From positions 3,410,001 through 3,474,000 of the forward strand of contig NZ_CP098478.1 in assembly GCF_023702675.1 (NCBI RefSeq): a stretch of DNA of 64,000 bases. The letters run 5' to 3'. Position 1 is the first letter of the stretch. Each line of letters begins with the position of its first letter. A model generated the notes under the pieces. It saw only the letters and a program-made list of their open reading frames with translations. It ran no database searches and was not told the origin of the DNA. Position numbers and translations under genes: made by a program. The stretch is from Acinetobacter sp. C26M. GTDB lineage: Bacteria > Pseudomonadota > Gammaproteobacteria > Pseudomonadales > Moraxellaceae. Positions 54,285-63,996 of this stretch are shown one piece after another.

Positions 54285-55721
54285 TTAAAGAGCATCCTCT
54301 CCAGCGAGCTGAATTTTAGCATCCGCAATCGCATGCATAAATTGCTGATAGTCATTTAAGTTACGAGCCTCATACTGTAATGCATACTCCTGCAGTACCT
54401 TGATAATGGTATCACCCTCACCTAAATACCCTCTCAAGACATCAGCATTACCTGCTTTGGCGTGTGCATGGGCCAAAGCCAGACCACAACTATCCGCATA
54501 TTCTTGAAAAAAAGCATCATCCATGCCAGCCAAATCAATAGACACTTTCATATCACGCAGTTGGCGAACCAAATAATCTTGTTGTTGCGCACTTGAATAT
54601 CCTAAGAAAATATCACTGGCTGCTTGCATCAATTGCTGACCATGAACCACTCGCTCACCTTCATGTGAAACTTTCTGTAAAAAAAGTGGAGTTAAAATCG
54701 AAGGATTGGCTTCTTTCATCTGTAAAATAAGAGGTTCACGATCCGCATCTTCAAACAAGGCAATGGCTGAGCGCGTCCCGACACTCCCCACGCCAACAAC
54801 TTTCAAAGCCACATCAGTACATTGATAGCGGTCAAATAAAACTTGGCGATCATATTTCAGTGTGCTGCGATATTTCTCAAAAAAAGCATCCACACCTTCA
54901 GCAAAGGGCTCATCTGTTTGAGGATGCCAAAGTAAAGGTTCATCATCAATAAAATGGCGAAACCCTGTGGCTTCATCCTGTTGCGTCAATTTTGGTAAAA
55001 TCGAAGAACTATCCCGACGTGATGCTGTACTGACTTTTTTTTCTAATTTTTTACGGACTTTCTGGTTTTCAGTTTTTTCCAATAAGGTTGTGGCATCAAT
55101 TTTTTCATACCAAATTTGTAAAGGAGATAATACGATTTGTTGTTCTAAATGAGTGATATATGCATTTAGCATCCGTTGAATTGCCTTTAAACCAGCCTCC
55201 TCTCCCAAACCTATATCTTTCGCGGCAATCACAAAGCTGGTCACCAAGCGCTTTAGATCCCATTCAAACGGCGCAACCAATGTTTCATCAAAGTCATTAA
55301 TACCAAATAACAGATTACGCTCTGGACTGGCAAATCCCCCAAAGTTGCTCAAATGGCAATCGCCACAAATTTGCTGAAACAGGCCTGAATTGCTCTGCTC
55401 CCAAACTTGGTCAAATAGCATCAGAGCTGGCATCCCTCGATAGAAAGTAAATGGCGAAACGCTCATCCGCTTGGCACGAATTGGTTTTAGCCGCTCCAAG
55501 CGCCCCTCATTACTCCAATCATAGAGGGTTAAAGCTGTAATCTCTTTTGGGCGTTCTGATAACTGTGCCAGTTGTTCACGTGAAATTCTTTTCCGTTGCG
55601 ATTTCCCCAAAGCAAAACCTTCACTTTTGGTCAGCAACTTACCTTGATAGCGGTGTCGTGTCAGATCAATGCTTTGTTCTGTCCACAGTTGTTTTGGTAA
55701 TTTAATATGTGGTTTTGACAT
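54285..55721 (-). CDS. DUF2252 domain protein
   Basis: This 478-residue protein matches DUF2252, a family with a kinase-like fold. It has FYRGMPALMLFD, the metal/nucleotide-type GDCHLSNFGGFASPERNLLFGINDFDETLVAPFEWDLKRL, and late RDMKVSIDLAGMDDAFFQEYADSCGLALAHAHAKAG. Its reaction is not known. It is monocistronic, with a GGGGGTGTT ribosome site. Confidence 0.87.
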   Translation of the reverse strand: MSKPHIKLPKQLWTEQSIDLTRHRYQGKLLTKSEGFALGKSQRKRISREQLAQLSERPKEITALTLYDWSNEGRLERLKPIRAKRMSVSPFTFYRGMPALMLFDQVWEQSNSGLFQQICGDCHLSNFGGFASPERNLLFGINDFDETLVAPFEWDLKRLVTSFVIAAKDIGLGEEAGLKAIQRMLNAYITHLEQQIVLSPLQIWYEKIDATTLLEKTENQKVRKKLEKKVSTASRRDSSSILPKLTQQDEATGFRHFIDDEPLLWHPQTDEPFAEGVDAFFEKYRSTLKYDRQVLFDRYQCTDVALKVVGVGSVGTRSAIALFEDADREPLILQMKEANPSILTPLFLQKVSHEGERVVHGQQLMQAASDIFLGYSSAQQQDYLVRQLRDMKVSIDLAGMDDAFFQEYADSCGLALAHAHAKAGNADVLRGYLGEGDTIIKVLQEYALQYEARNLNDYQQFMHAIADAKIQLAGEDAL

Positions 55722-55859
55722 AACACCCCCGAATCACTTCAATAGTGTTATAGCAATAAACTTAAGCGATCGGCTTAGTATTTTTGTTTTTAATTATTCT
55801 TGATTAAAGGCCAAACATTTCCAATTCCCATTAGACGTCTTTGGCCTTTGAGACTCAAA

Positions 55860-56510
55860 CTAGATTGACCAATCTTGAATATCCCAAGCTTGTTGTTGTG
55901 CCAGTTTTTCTAAACGATCATCTGGATTCACTGCAATCGCATGCGTGGCATACTCAAGCAAGAAACGATCATTAATTGAATCAGAATAAGCCCATGACTC
56001 GTTCACGCTTCGCCCAGCCAGCCATTGATCTAAACGTGCGAGCTTGCCTTTTTGATAACACGGAATCCCAGTCACTTTGCCTGTATATTGACCATCCACC
56101 ACTTCAGCATTGGTTGCAATAATTTCAGTAATGCCAAATTCACGGAAAATCGGTGCGGTAATAAAGTCACTTGTTGCGGTAATTCCAACCAGCACATGTC
56201 CTAGATCCTGATGTCTTTTAATCGCATCAAAACCCTGAGGACGCATTTGTGGACGGATTACTTTTTGCATAAACAACTGATGTAACTCAGTTAAATAATT
56301 ATTATCGTGTTTAGTCAGAAATTCAAAAACAAATTCGTTATAGGCAATTGGGTCAAGTTGCCCTGCTTTATAATCCTCATAGAACTTGTCATTCATTTGA
56401 CGATGATGAACTGGATCAACCAAACCTTCATTGACCAAAAATTCACCCCAAGAGTGATCAGAGTCAGTATTTAACAGGGTGTGATCTAAATCAAACAAAG
56501 CCAATTGCAT
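55860..56510 (-). CDS. HAD-IB family hydrolase
   Basis: The 216-residue cytoplasmic protein has HAD motif I FDLDHTLL at residues 6-13, motif II GITATSDFIT, a basic motif III around KGKLARLDQWL, and motif IV SDSINDRFLLE. The subgroup is close to the SerB-like phosphatases of unclear substrate. An RppH gene is divergent upstream. Confidence 0.88.
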   Translation of the reverse strand: MQLALFDLDHTLLNTDSDHSWGEFLVNEGLVDPVHHRQMNDKFYEDYKAGQLDPIAYNEFVFEFLTKHDNNYLTELHQLFMQKVIRPQMRPQGFDAIKRHQDLGHVLVGITATSDFITAPIFREFGITEIIATNAEVVDGQYTGKVTGIPCYQKGKLARLDQWLAGRSVNESWAYSDSINDRFLLEYATHAIAVNPDDRLEKLAQQQAWDIQDWSI

Positions 56511-56693
56511 AGAATTTCTCGTTTAAACTGAAAATTAAGAAAAAAAATGTAAATCTATCTCCGCTAGTCGATAGAAATTCGTTAAGATCATAGCAATTTT
56601 TAAACATTTTACTTTGACCTTTTTCGAGTTGGGCAAAAGAGTGACTGTCCCCGAGATCAAAGTCAACGATATAGACAAAATTTAGGTAGCCAA

Positions 56694-57173
56694 ATGATCG
56701 ACTCAGAAGGTTTCCGACCCAACGTCGGGATCATTTTGGCAAACGATGACGGACAAGTTTTATGGGCAAAGCGCATTGGTCACAATGCTTGGCAATTTCC
56801 ACAAGGAGGTATCCAATTTGGAGAAACCCCTGAACAGGCACTTTTTCGTGAACTGAGAGAAGAAGTCGGTTTATTGCCCGAACACGTCCAAATTATAGCG
56901 CAAACAAAAGGCTGGCTGCGTTATCGTTTGCCACATCGGTACATTCGGTCAGATTCAGATCCGGTATGTATTGGTCAAAAGCAAAAATGGTTTTTACTGA
57001 AATTAACGGCATCGCCTCATCATATTCAGTTAAACCTCTCAGACCCACCCGAATTCGATGAGTGGCAATGGGTGAGTTATTGGTATCCATTAGGTCAAGT
57101 GGTCAACTTCAAACGAGATGTTTACCGAAAAGCCATGATGGAGTTATGTTTACAACTACCTCAGCGACAATAA
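56694..57173 (+). CDS. rppH: RNA pyrophosphohydrolase RppH
   Basis: RppH removes pyrophosphate from mRNA 5' ends and so starts RNase E decay. The 159-residue protein has the Nudix box [23 protein letters not shown] at about residues 38-60 and the N-terminal [15 protein letters not shown], typical of the family. It precedes ptsP by 154 bp, a conserved gamma-proteobacterial order. Confidence 0.95.
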   Translation: MIDSEGFRPNVGIILANDDGQVLWAKRIGHNAWQFPQGGIQFGETPEQALFRELREEVGLLPEHVQIIAQTKGWLRYRLPHRYIRSDSDPVCIGQKQKWFLLKLTASPHHIQLNLSDPPEFDEWQWVSYWYPLGQVVNFKRDVYRKAMMELCLQLPQRQ

Positions 57174-57327
57174 GCTTCAGTTGATATTTCAACCACTCTC
57201 GTTGCAGCAAACATCTGTAAAAAATCAATAGTGTCTCTTGTTAAATCATCATTTTAAGCAATGATTTTTAGCAAGAGAGCTGTTATAACTAGGCCTATAA
57301 TGATTCAATAAATTGGAGTAAACATCC

Positions 57328-59622
57328 ATGTCAAACATGCAACTCGACACGCTTAGACGCATTGTGCAAGAAATAAATGCGTCCGTCAGTTTGCATGATT
57401 CTTTGGATATTATGGTCAATCATGTGGCCGATGCCATGCATGTCGATGTTTGTTCAATCTACTTGTTGGACGAGCGTAATCGTCGTTATGTGCTCATGGC
57501 CTCTAAAGGCTTAAAACCTGAAGCTGTGGGTACCGTCTCACTCAGTGTTGGTGAAGGTCTGGTGGGACTGGTCGGTCAACGAGAAGAAATCGTTAACTTA
57601 GACAATGCACCCAAACACGAACGTTTCGCTTATTTACCCGAAACAGGTGAAGAGCTATTTAACTCTTTCCTTGGTGTGCCTGTCATGTACCGCCGTAAGG
57701 TGATGGGTGTTTTAGTCGTTCAAAACAAAGAGTCTCAAGATTTTAGTGAAGCTGCTGAATCCTTTTTAGTGACGCTTTGCGCGCAGCTTTCAGGTGTTAT
57801 TGCCCATGCACATGCGGTAGGAAATATTGATGTATTCCGCAAACCCAGCAATGGTCCTAGCTATAAAACCTTCCAAGGTGTTTCAGGTGCTGGCGGTGTC
57901 GCTTTAGGTCGTGCCATCGTGTTGTACCCTCCTGCTGACCTTGCTGCGATTCCAGATCGTGAAGCAGAAGACATTAGCGATGAATTAGAATTATTGGATC
58001 AAGCTATTGCTGCGGTACGTTTAGAGATTCAGTCCTTAGACGAGAAAATGCAAGACTCACTGATGTCCGAAGAACGTGCCTTATTTAGCGTGTTCTTGCG
58101 CATGTTGGATGAAAATGCTTTACCAAGTGAAATTAAAGACCATATTCGTGTCGGTAGTTGGGCTCAAGGTGCTGTACGCAAAGTCATCGATAAACATGTT
58201 GCGCTGTTTGCACAAATGGAAGATGACTACCTGCGTGAACGCGTCTCTGATCTGAAAGACCTCGGTCGTCGAATTTTGGCTTGCTTGCAAGAAAATGATA
58301 CCAGCCACCGTGAACTCAGCCCTGACAGTATTTTGATTGGAGAAGAAATCAGTACTGCAGCCTTAGTTGAGCTCCCTGTAGATAATATTGCTGCGATAGT
58401 GACCTCAGAAGGTGCCGCCAACTCTCATATGGTGATCGTGGCACGTGCTCTCGGTATTCCAACTGTAGTCGGCGTGACTGAATTACCCATCACCACACTT
58501 GATGATATCGAGATGATTGTCGATGCCTATCAAGGACGTGTCTTCGTCAATCCACCGCGTCGCCTACGTCAACGTTATAAAGAAGTACAAAAAGAAGAAG
58601 AGCAAATTGCTAAAGATTTGAAACAATACGAAACCAAAGATGCGATTACGCCTGATGGTGTATCAATTCCTTTATTCGTCAATACAGGCTTGATGATTGA
58701 CGTTGTTCGTGGTGTACAACGTGGTGCCAAAGGTGTCGGTTTATATCGCAGTGAAATTCCTTTCATGCTACGTGAACGTTTCCCTGGTGAAGAAGAACAA
58801 CGTGCTATCTACCGTCAACAGTTGAGTCATTTTGCGAACAAACCTGTGATTATGCGTACCCTCGATATTGGTGCGGATAAAGATTTGCCTTACTTTAGCA
58901 TTGAAGAGGAAAACTCAGCATTGGGCTGGCGTGGCTTACGCTTTACCCTAGATCATCCTGAAATTTTCTCTGCGCAAATTCGTGCGATGCTGAAAGCCAG
59001 CATTGGTCTAAATAATTTGCATATCCTATTGCCGATGGTGACCAGCGTCAGTGAAGTCGAAGAAGTACTGTATCTGTTAGAACGTGACTGGATTGCGGTA
59101 CAAGAAGAAGAGCAAGTCAAAATCACCAAACCAAAAATCGGGATTATGGTTGAAGTACCAAGCGTACTTTTACAGATCGATGAATTTGCTGAATTAGTCG
59201 ACTTTTTCTCGGTGGGTTCTAACGATTTGACCCAGTATTTACTGGCTGTGGATCGTAATAACCCACATGTTGCCAACGTCTATTCGCACTTCCATCCATC
59301 CGTACTACGTGCCTTAAAACGTTTGGTTCAAGACTGTCATATCCATCAAAAACCAGTTAGCGTTTGTGGTGAAATGGCGGGGGATCCATTATCAGCAATT
59401 CTACTCATGGCAATGGGCTTTAATACCCTTTCAATGAGTTCGAGCAATATTCTCAGAGTACGCAAAGCGATTTGCCATGTACCAATGACTGATGCAAAGA
59501 AACTATTGGATGATGTGTTACAAATGAATAATCCACTGGTGATTAAAAGCTGGCTTGAACATTATTTTAAAACACATGGTCTTGCCGACATGGTCAAATC
59601 TAATCGTATGTTGAATGTCTAA
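57328..59622 (+). CDS. ptsP: nitrogen-related PTS enzyme I (PtsP)
   Basis: PtsP passes phosphate from phosphoenolpyruvate to the nitrogen PTS protein NPr. The 764-residue protein has an N-terminal GAF domain (about residues 1-165, starting LRRIVQEINASVSLHDSLDIM), then the enzyme I domains with the phospho-His segment EGAANSHMVIVARALGIP, the PEP site GVGLYRSEIPFMLR, and the catalytic MVEVPSVLLQIDEFAELVDFFSVGSNDLTQYLLAVDRNN. TTGGAG precedes the ATG. Confidence 0.95.
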   Translation: MSNMQLDTLRRIVQEINASVSLHDSLDIMVNHVADAMHVDVCSIYLLDERNRRYVLMASKGLKPEAVGTVSLSVGEGLVGLVGQREEIVNLDNAPKHERFAYLPETGEELFNSFLGVPVMYRRKVMGVLVVQNKESQDFSEAAESFLVTLCAQLSGVIAHAHAVGNIDVFRKPSNGPSYKTFQGVSGAGGVALGRAIVLYPPADLAAIPDREAEDISDELELLDQAIAAVRLEIQSLDEKMQDSLMSEERALFSVFLRMLDENALPSEIKDHIRVGSWAQGAVRKVIDKHVALFAQMEDDYLRERVSDLKDLGRRILACLQENDTSHRELSPDSILIGEEISTAALVELPVDNIAAIVTSEGAANSHMVIVARALGIPTVVGVTELPITTLDDIEMIVDAYQGRVFVNPPRRLRQRYKEVQKEEEQIAKDLKQYETKDAITPDGVSIPLFVNTGLMIDVVRGVQRGAKGVGLYRSEIPFMLRERFPGEEEQRAIYRQQLSHFANKPVIMRTLDIGADKDLPYFSIEEENSALGWRGLRFTLDHPEIFSAQIRAMLKASIGLNNLHILLPMVTSVSEVEEVLYLLERDWIAVQEEEQVKITKPKIGIMVEVPSVLLQIDEFAELVDFFSVGSNDLTQYLLAVDRNNPHVANVYSHFHPSVLRALKRLVQDCHIHQKPVSVCGEMAGDPLSAILLMAMGFNTLSMSSSNILRVRKAICHVPMTDAKKLLDDVLQMNNPLVIKSWLEHYFKTHGLADMVKSNRMLNV

Positions 59623-59654
59623 AACAGACTTCAACTGGTAAAAAATGCAAACAT

Positions 59655-59690
59655 AAAAAAGGCGACTTTCTATAAAGTCGCCTTTTTTAT
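59655..59690. terminator. bidirectional terminator between ptsP and the YbaY-like gene
   Basis: AAAAAAGGCGACTTT and AAAGTCGCCTTTTTT form a stem with a short CTAT-type loop between two convergent genes. Confidence 0.88.
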
Positions 59691-59698
59691 TACAGTAT

Positions 59699-60148
59699 TT
59701 ATTTAGCTGAACGCAGGTAAATCTGCTGTTTACCGCCATTCAAAGTCACGCTTGGAAATTTACGATCGTAATCAATCACAATCGCATCTTTACCAGTTAG
59801 ATTCTTGGCATCCGATTCCCAAGTCACATAGTACTTGATTTGAGCATCATCTCGAACTGAAGGTTGAATAAGCTTGCGGTGATCTGCTGGGACAGTAAAA
59901 TCAACTGCAAATGGTACTTGAGAAATCTGGACTTTTTTCTGCTGAATCAAAGTCGCTGGAACATCTGCGATCTGACTGTCCACTGCATATAAACTTACAG
60001 TACCCTGCTGTTGCGTAACCGTATAATTACCTTGTCCAACAAACTCAACATTCAATGAATTTGCTTTAGTCTCATCTTTTTGTGGCATGGAAGTACAACC
60101 TGCTAAAACAGTTAAAGACAACCCGAAACTCAATGCTAACTTCTTCAT
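59699..60148 (-). CDS. YbaY family lipoprotein
   Basis: The 149-residue protein has a lipoprotein signal with lipobox VLAGC (Cys18). The mature domain matches the YbaY pattern, with VSLYAVDSQIADVPATLIQQKKVQ, PFAVDFTVPADHRKLIQPSVRDDAQIKYYVTWES. YbaY-like proteins are outer-membrane-anchored and of unclear role; some structural relatives are secretion pilotins. An ATG with a nearby purine tract lies at 60148. Confidence 0.82.
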   Translation of the reverse strand: MKKLALSFGLSLTVLAGCTSMPQKDETKANSLNVEFVGQGNYTVTQQQGTVSLYAVDSQIADVPATLIQQKKVQISQVPFAVDFTVPADHRKLIQPSVRDDAQIKYYVTWESDAKNLTGKDAIVIDYDRKFPSVTLNGGKQQIYLRSAK

Positions 60149-60772
60149 TTTTTTAATCTCTTAAAAGATAAGCACAAAATAACATAGCGCACATTAAAAT
60201 CCTGAGGATTTACATATCTCCTACCGAGCATATCGTTTCAGACAGTCGAATCGTTTGAATAAAGTGCAATCGTTTAAAATACGGCAGTTAAAGCCAGTCT
60301 AAATTCAACCGAGGTAAAAGGATTACGGAAATGTCCTAACTTACTTTTACATAACTCCAACATGTAAAAGTAGCTGCTCCTCATGCACGTTAAGCCATTT
60401 TTGTTTCTTCTAACCAAGTCTTATATTGATACTCGATCAAAACCAAGTAATACAGTAAGTCTTTATTTTTTATTTATCTTTTATCTTTTTTTAACAAATC
60501 TAACATTCAAAAAAACCCAGTTCATGTTTAAGATTTAGACAGCTTCAATCGAATAAAGCATTTATGACATCAACTTTAATCCATTGGAAAAAAAGCTTTC
60601 ATCAACCTAGAGTAAAAATACAAAGGATGTGAACTTGATCATGATAAATCGCACTTAGGCATCTGAAATTTCGATACCCAATTTGCACATGAAATAGTTA
60701 AACATTCATATCTTTGAACGGTCCAATAGTTGAGATGATCTCACTCACAGGTCATCTTGATGGAGATAGAAC
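60149..60772. other. 624-bp gene-free region upstream of the catalase gene
   Basis: I see no open frame or RNA gene here. It holds the promoter and 5' leader of katA, with GATGGAGATAG as its ribosome site. A perfect inverted repeat, TACTTTTACAT and ATGTAAAAGTA, lies at 60342-60372 with a 9-base loop. AATCGTTT occurs twice near 60248-60275. I could not find a convincing OxyR site. The length is unusual for this compact genome. Confidence 0.55.
60342..60372. repeat. perfect 11-bp inverted repeat in the catalase upstream region
   Basis: TACTTTTACAT (60342-60352) and ATGTAAAAGTA (60362-60372) are perfect inverted copies around a 9-base loop. There is no U tract, so it is more likely a protein site or RNA structure than a terminator. 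Confidence 0.6.
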
Positions 60773-62293
60773 ATGAGCCAAGACGATAAAAAATGTCCTT
60801 ATAGCCACTTAACCACTGATTTTGGTGCCCCTGTCGTTGATAACCAAAACAGTATGACCGCAGGAGCTAGAGGACCATTATTAGCCCAGGATTTATGGCT
60901 GAATGAAAAACTTGCCAACTTTGTCCGTGAAGTCATTCCTGAGCGTCGTATGCATGCCAAAGGTTCTGGTGCATTTGGCACATTCACCGTAACCCATGAC
61001 ATTACCCAATATACTCGCGCTAAAATTTTTAGCGAAATCGGTAAAAAAACTGAGATGTTTGCACGTTTTACTACGGTTGCAGGGGAACGTGGTGCAGCGG
61101 ATGCAGAACGAGATATCCGAGGTTTTGCCTTAAAGTTTTACACTGAAGAAGGTAACTGGGACATGGTCGGGAACAATACTCCTGTGTTCTTCTTACGTGA
61201 TCCACGTAAGTTCCCAGATTTAAACAAAGCGGTAAAACGCGATCCTAAAACCAACATGCGTAGTGCAACCAACAACTGGGATTTCTGGACATTACTTCCA
61301 GAAGCCTTGCACCAAGTGACGATCGTGATGTCTGATCGCGGTATTCCTTCAAGCTACCGCCATATGCATGGATTTAGTAGCCATACCTATAGTTTTATTA
61401 ATGCAGACAATGAACGTTTCTGGGTGAAATTCCATTTTAGAACACAGCAAGGTATTAAAAACCTAACTGATGCTGAAGCTGGCGAATTAGTTGGTCAAGA
61501 TCGTGAAAGTCATCAACGAGATTTATTTGATGCAATTGAGCGCCAAGATTATCCAAAATGGACGCTTTTTGTACAAATTATGCCAGAGCAAGATGCAGAA
61601 AAAGTTCCTTACCACCCATTCGACTTAACCAAAGTGTGGCCTCACGGCGACTATCCATTGATTGAAGTTGGTGAGTTTGAATTAAACCGCAATTCAGAGA
61701 ACTTCTTCTTGGATGTGGAACAATCTGCTTTTGCACCAAGCAACTTGGTGCCAGGTATCAGTGTTTCACCAGACCGTATGTTACAAGCACGTTTGTTTAA
61801 CTATGCGGATGCTCAACGCTACCGTCTCGGTGTGAACTACCAACAAATTCCAGTCAATGCAGCGCGTTGCCCTGTGCACAGTAATCACCGCGATGGTCAA
61901 GGTCGTACGGATGCAAACTATGGTGGCTTACCACACTATGAGCCAAATAGCTTCGGTCAATGGCAAGAGCAGCCTCAGTACAAAGAGCCACCATTGAAAA
62001 TTAATGGTGATGCTGATTTCTGGGACTATCGTGAAGATGACAGCGACTACTTCAGTCAACCACGTGCCTTGTTTGAATTGATGACACCAGAGCAACAACA
62101 AGCATTGTTTGGCAATACTGCACGTGCGATGGGCGATGCTTTAGACTTCATCAAGTATCGTCATATCCGTAACTGCTATGCTTGCCATCCAGCTTATGGT
62201 GAAGGTGTTGCAGCAGCACTAGGGCTTAGCGTTGCCGATGCTCAGGCAGCACGTGAAACTGATCCAGCACGTCATTTGCCAAGTTTTCTCTAA
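60773..62293 (+). CDS. katA: catalase (small-subunit, heme type)
   Basis: This 506-residue enzyme breaks down hydrogen peroxide. The distal catalytic His61 is in [12 protein letters not shown], the heme-proximal region is [45 protein letters not shown], and the heme ligand Tyr is in [14 protein letters not shown]. The length and the N-terminal MSQDDKKCP...T-DFGAPV pattern fit the monofunctional clade of small-subunit catalases. Acinetobacter has several catalases, so the gene letter is tentative. A terminator follows. Confidence 0.94.
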   Translation: MSQDDKKCPYSHLTTDFGAPVVDNQNSMTAGARGPLLAQDLWLNEKLANFVREVIPERRMHAKGSGAFGTFTVTHDITQYTRAKIFSEIGKKTEMFARFTTVAGERGAADAERDIRGFALKFYTEEGNWDMVGNNTPVFFLRDPRKFPDLNKAVKRDPKTNMRSATNNWDFWTLLPEALHQVTIVMSDRGIPSSYRHMHGFSSHTYSFINADNERFWVKFHFRTQQGIKNLTDAEAGELVGQDRESHQRDLFDAIERQDYPKWTLFVQIMPEQDAEKVPYHPFDLTKVWPHGDYPLIEVGEFELNRNSENFFLDVEQSAFAPSNLVPGISVSPDRMLQARLFNYADAQRYRLGVNYQQIPVNAARCPVHSNHRDGQGRTDANYGGLPHYEPNSFGQWQEQPQYKEPPLKINGDADFWDYREDDSDYFSQPRALFELMTPEQQQALFGNTARAMGDALDFIKYRHIRNCYACHPAYGEGVAAALGLSVADAQAARETDPARHLPSFL

Positions 62294-62311
62294 ACTTTAA
62301 ACCTCGAAAAC

Positions 62312-62339
62312 AAAAAGCCATCTTCGGATGGCTTTTTTT
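62312..62339 (+). terminator. intrinsic terminator of katA
   Basis: AAAAAGCCATC and GATGGCTTTTTTT form a stem with a TTCG tetraloop, about 20 bp after the stop. Confidence 0.9.
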
Positions 62340-62386
62340 ATGGAACTGGGTGACAATTTATTCAAAACAACATCAGAAAAATAACC

Positions 62387-62826
62387 ATGCAAAATCGATT
62401 AGAACAACTGATTCAAACTCATAACATCATCCTATTTGATGCCGAATGTGTGTTGTGCTCAGCATGGGCTGACTTTATGATCAAACATGATTTGAGTACC
62501 TGTTCAAACTGGTTTCTGTTCAATCCAATATTGGGCAGCAACTCCTTACCTATTGCCATCTTCCTACTGATCATTTTGAAACAATGGTCTTACTGGAAAA
62601 TGGTCAATGCTATACCGAATCGACCGCATTTCTACGCATCATTCAACGGCTAGACTCCCCCTACACCAGTTTAAAATATGCACGTGTTATCCCTAAAGTC
62701 ATCCGTGATTTTGCTTATCGTCGTATTGCACTCAATCGTTATCGCTTATTTGGTCAAAATGAACAATGCTATCGAGTGACACCTGAAACTCAGCAACATT
62801 TTCTCTTGGATGAGGTCTTCACATGA
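62387..62826 (+). pseudogene. DCC family (DUF393) thiol-disulfide protein, broken by a one-base deletion
   Basis: The first frame reads MQNRLEQLIQTHNIILFDAECVLCSAWADFMIKHDLST, the DCC family start with its DxxCxLC motif. It then leaves the family sequence. From the base at 62500 a second frame restores it: LFKLVSVQSNIGQQLL, then HLPTDHFETMVLLENGQCYTESTAFLRI, up to the stop at 62826. The span of 440 bases is 3n+2, as one lost base would give. The loss lies near 62498-62500 (ACC). A DoxX-like gene overlaps by 4 bp, the usual partner. It may be a real pseudogene or a sequence error. Confidence 0.82.
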
Positions 62827-63194
62827 ATCACGAGAACCTGACCCTTCAACGGATTTTGAAGTTTTGTCAGTTGATTATTGCAAGTCTCTGGATTTATCAA
62901 GGACTCATTCCGAAACTGATTTTTCAAGTCGAAGGTGAACAATATGTTTGGCAGCAACTTCATGTGCCTGCGCCTTATATTGCATGGATGATTTCACTGT
63001 CCGGCATTGCCGAGATCATTTTTGGTAGTCTGTTTTTATTTTTAACTCATAAATATTTGCATTGGCTCAGCATTATCAGCCTGATTGGGCTATTTATTTT
63101 CGTTTTGTTTATTTATCCCAATCAGATCTATCAAGCCTTTAATCCTGTAGTCATGAATATTGCGCTGGCAAGTCTTTCGATGATTTCAATTTAG
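62823..63194 (+). CDS. DoxX-like family membrane protein
   Basis: This 123-residue protein has four membrane helices (about residues 12-30, 50-68, 75-93, 100-118) and belongs to the DoxX-like group, with ILKFCQLIIASLWIYQGLIPKLIFQVEGEQYVWQQLHVP. Its start ATG overlaps the stop of the DCC gene in an ATGA junction, so they are translationally coupled. The pair probably acts together in a membrane redox or thiol process, which is an inference from the pairing alone. Confidence 0.84.
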   Translation: MNHENLTLQRILKFCQLIIASLWIYQGLIPKLIFQVEGEQYVWQQLHVPAPYIAWMISLSGIAEIIFGSLFLFLTHKYLHWLSIISLIGLFIFVLFIYPNQIYQAFNPVVMNIALASLSMISI

Positions 63195-63216
63195 TGTCTT
63201 GAGACCCTTCAAGATA

Positions 63217-63996
63217 CTAAGCACGAATAAAGTGCCCTTCGCGGATACAATAGAAGGGATTCACCAATTTCGAGGATGATTTCATTGCTTGTTGAAGTTC
63301 ATGCTCAGGAGCATCTCGATCTTCGTCAGTCAGTTGAAAAGTTCGATAATGAATCGCCAGAGAACGGTGAGCGTGTAAGTCTAAATGGGCATGGAATGCA
63401 TCTTGAGGGTTCATATGGACATATCGCATCAACATCCGCGGTTCATAAGCCCCTATCGGCAATAATGCCACCCGAACATCGCCATAACGCTCATGGATTT
63501 GTTTGAAGTGTGTGGAATAACCCGTATCCCCAGCAAAGAAACAATGTCCTGTTTTAGCAAGTAAGGAAAAACCACCCCACAATGCTCTGTTCTGATCACG
63601 CACCCCACGTCCAGAAGTATGCTGTGCAGGTGTATAGGCAATCTTCAACTCATCATGAAACGGGATTTCCTGCCACCAATCCATTTCAATCACATGCAAA
63701 TGTTTAGGTAGGTAATAACCATTGCCTAAGCCTGTATAAATCGGCATTTCAAATTTTTGGTGCAACCACTCTAAAGTTGCCAAATCCATATGATCATAAT
63801 GGTTATGACTGAGTAGCACTCCATGAATGGTCGGCAAGTGCTCTAAGGCAATCCCTGCTGGGCAAACACGCTGTGGGCCATTGCCCTGTTTCGGGCTAAC
63901 ATACTCACACCAGACTGGATCGGTCAGAAAATTATAGGGCCCGATTTGAATTAACACCGTCGCATGACCGACAAACCAAATTTGCCAATCATTCAT
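63217..63996 (-). CDS. MBL fold metallo-hydrolase, likely 5'-truncated by the window end
   Basis: This 259-residue piece has the metallo-beta-lactamase zinc motif SHNHYDHMD, with FLTDPVW and VGHATVLIQ before it and FFAGDTGYSTHF and LPIGAY further on. This is the UlaG/NAPE-PLD-like subgroup. The frame stays open to the window end at 64000, and family members usually have about 60-80 more N-terminal residues. The ATG at 63996 is therefore probably internal, and the gene continues outside. Confidence 0.87.
   Translation of the reverse strand: MNDWQIWFVGHATVLIQIGPYNFLTDPVWCEYVSPKQGNGPQRVCPAGIALEHLPTIHGVLLSHNHYDHMDLATLEWLHQKFEMPIYTGLGNGYYLPKHLHVIEMDWWQEIPFHDELKIAYTPAQHTSGRGVRDQNRALWGGFSLLAKTGHCFFAGDTGYSTHFKQIHERYGDVRVALLPIGAYEPRMLMRYVHMNPQDAFHAHLDLHAHRSLAIHYRTFQLTDEDRDAPEHELQQAMKSSSKLVNPFYCIREGHFIRA

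Noticed and set aside
57243..57267. AAATCAT-N11-ATGATTT upstream of ptsP
   Set aside because: The arms are short and A/T-only, so chance is likely in this AT-rich DNA.
60694..60731. Repeated ATAGTT before katA, looked at as an OxyR site
   Set aside because: The paired CTAT halves at the right spacing are missing.
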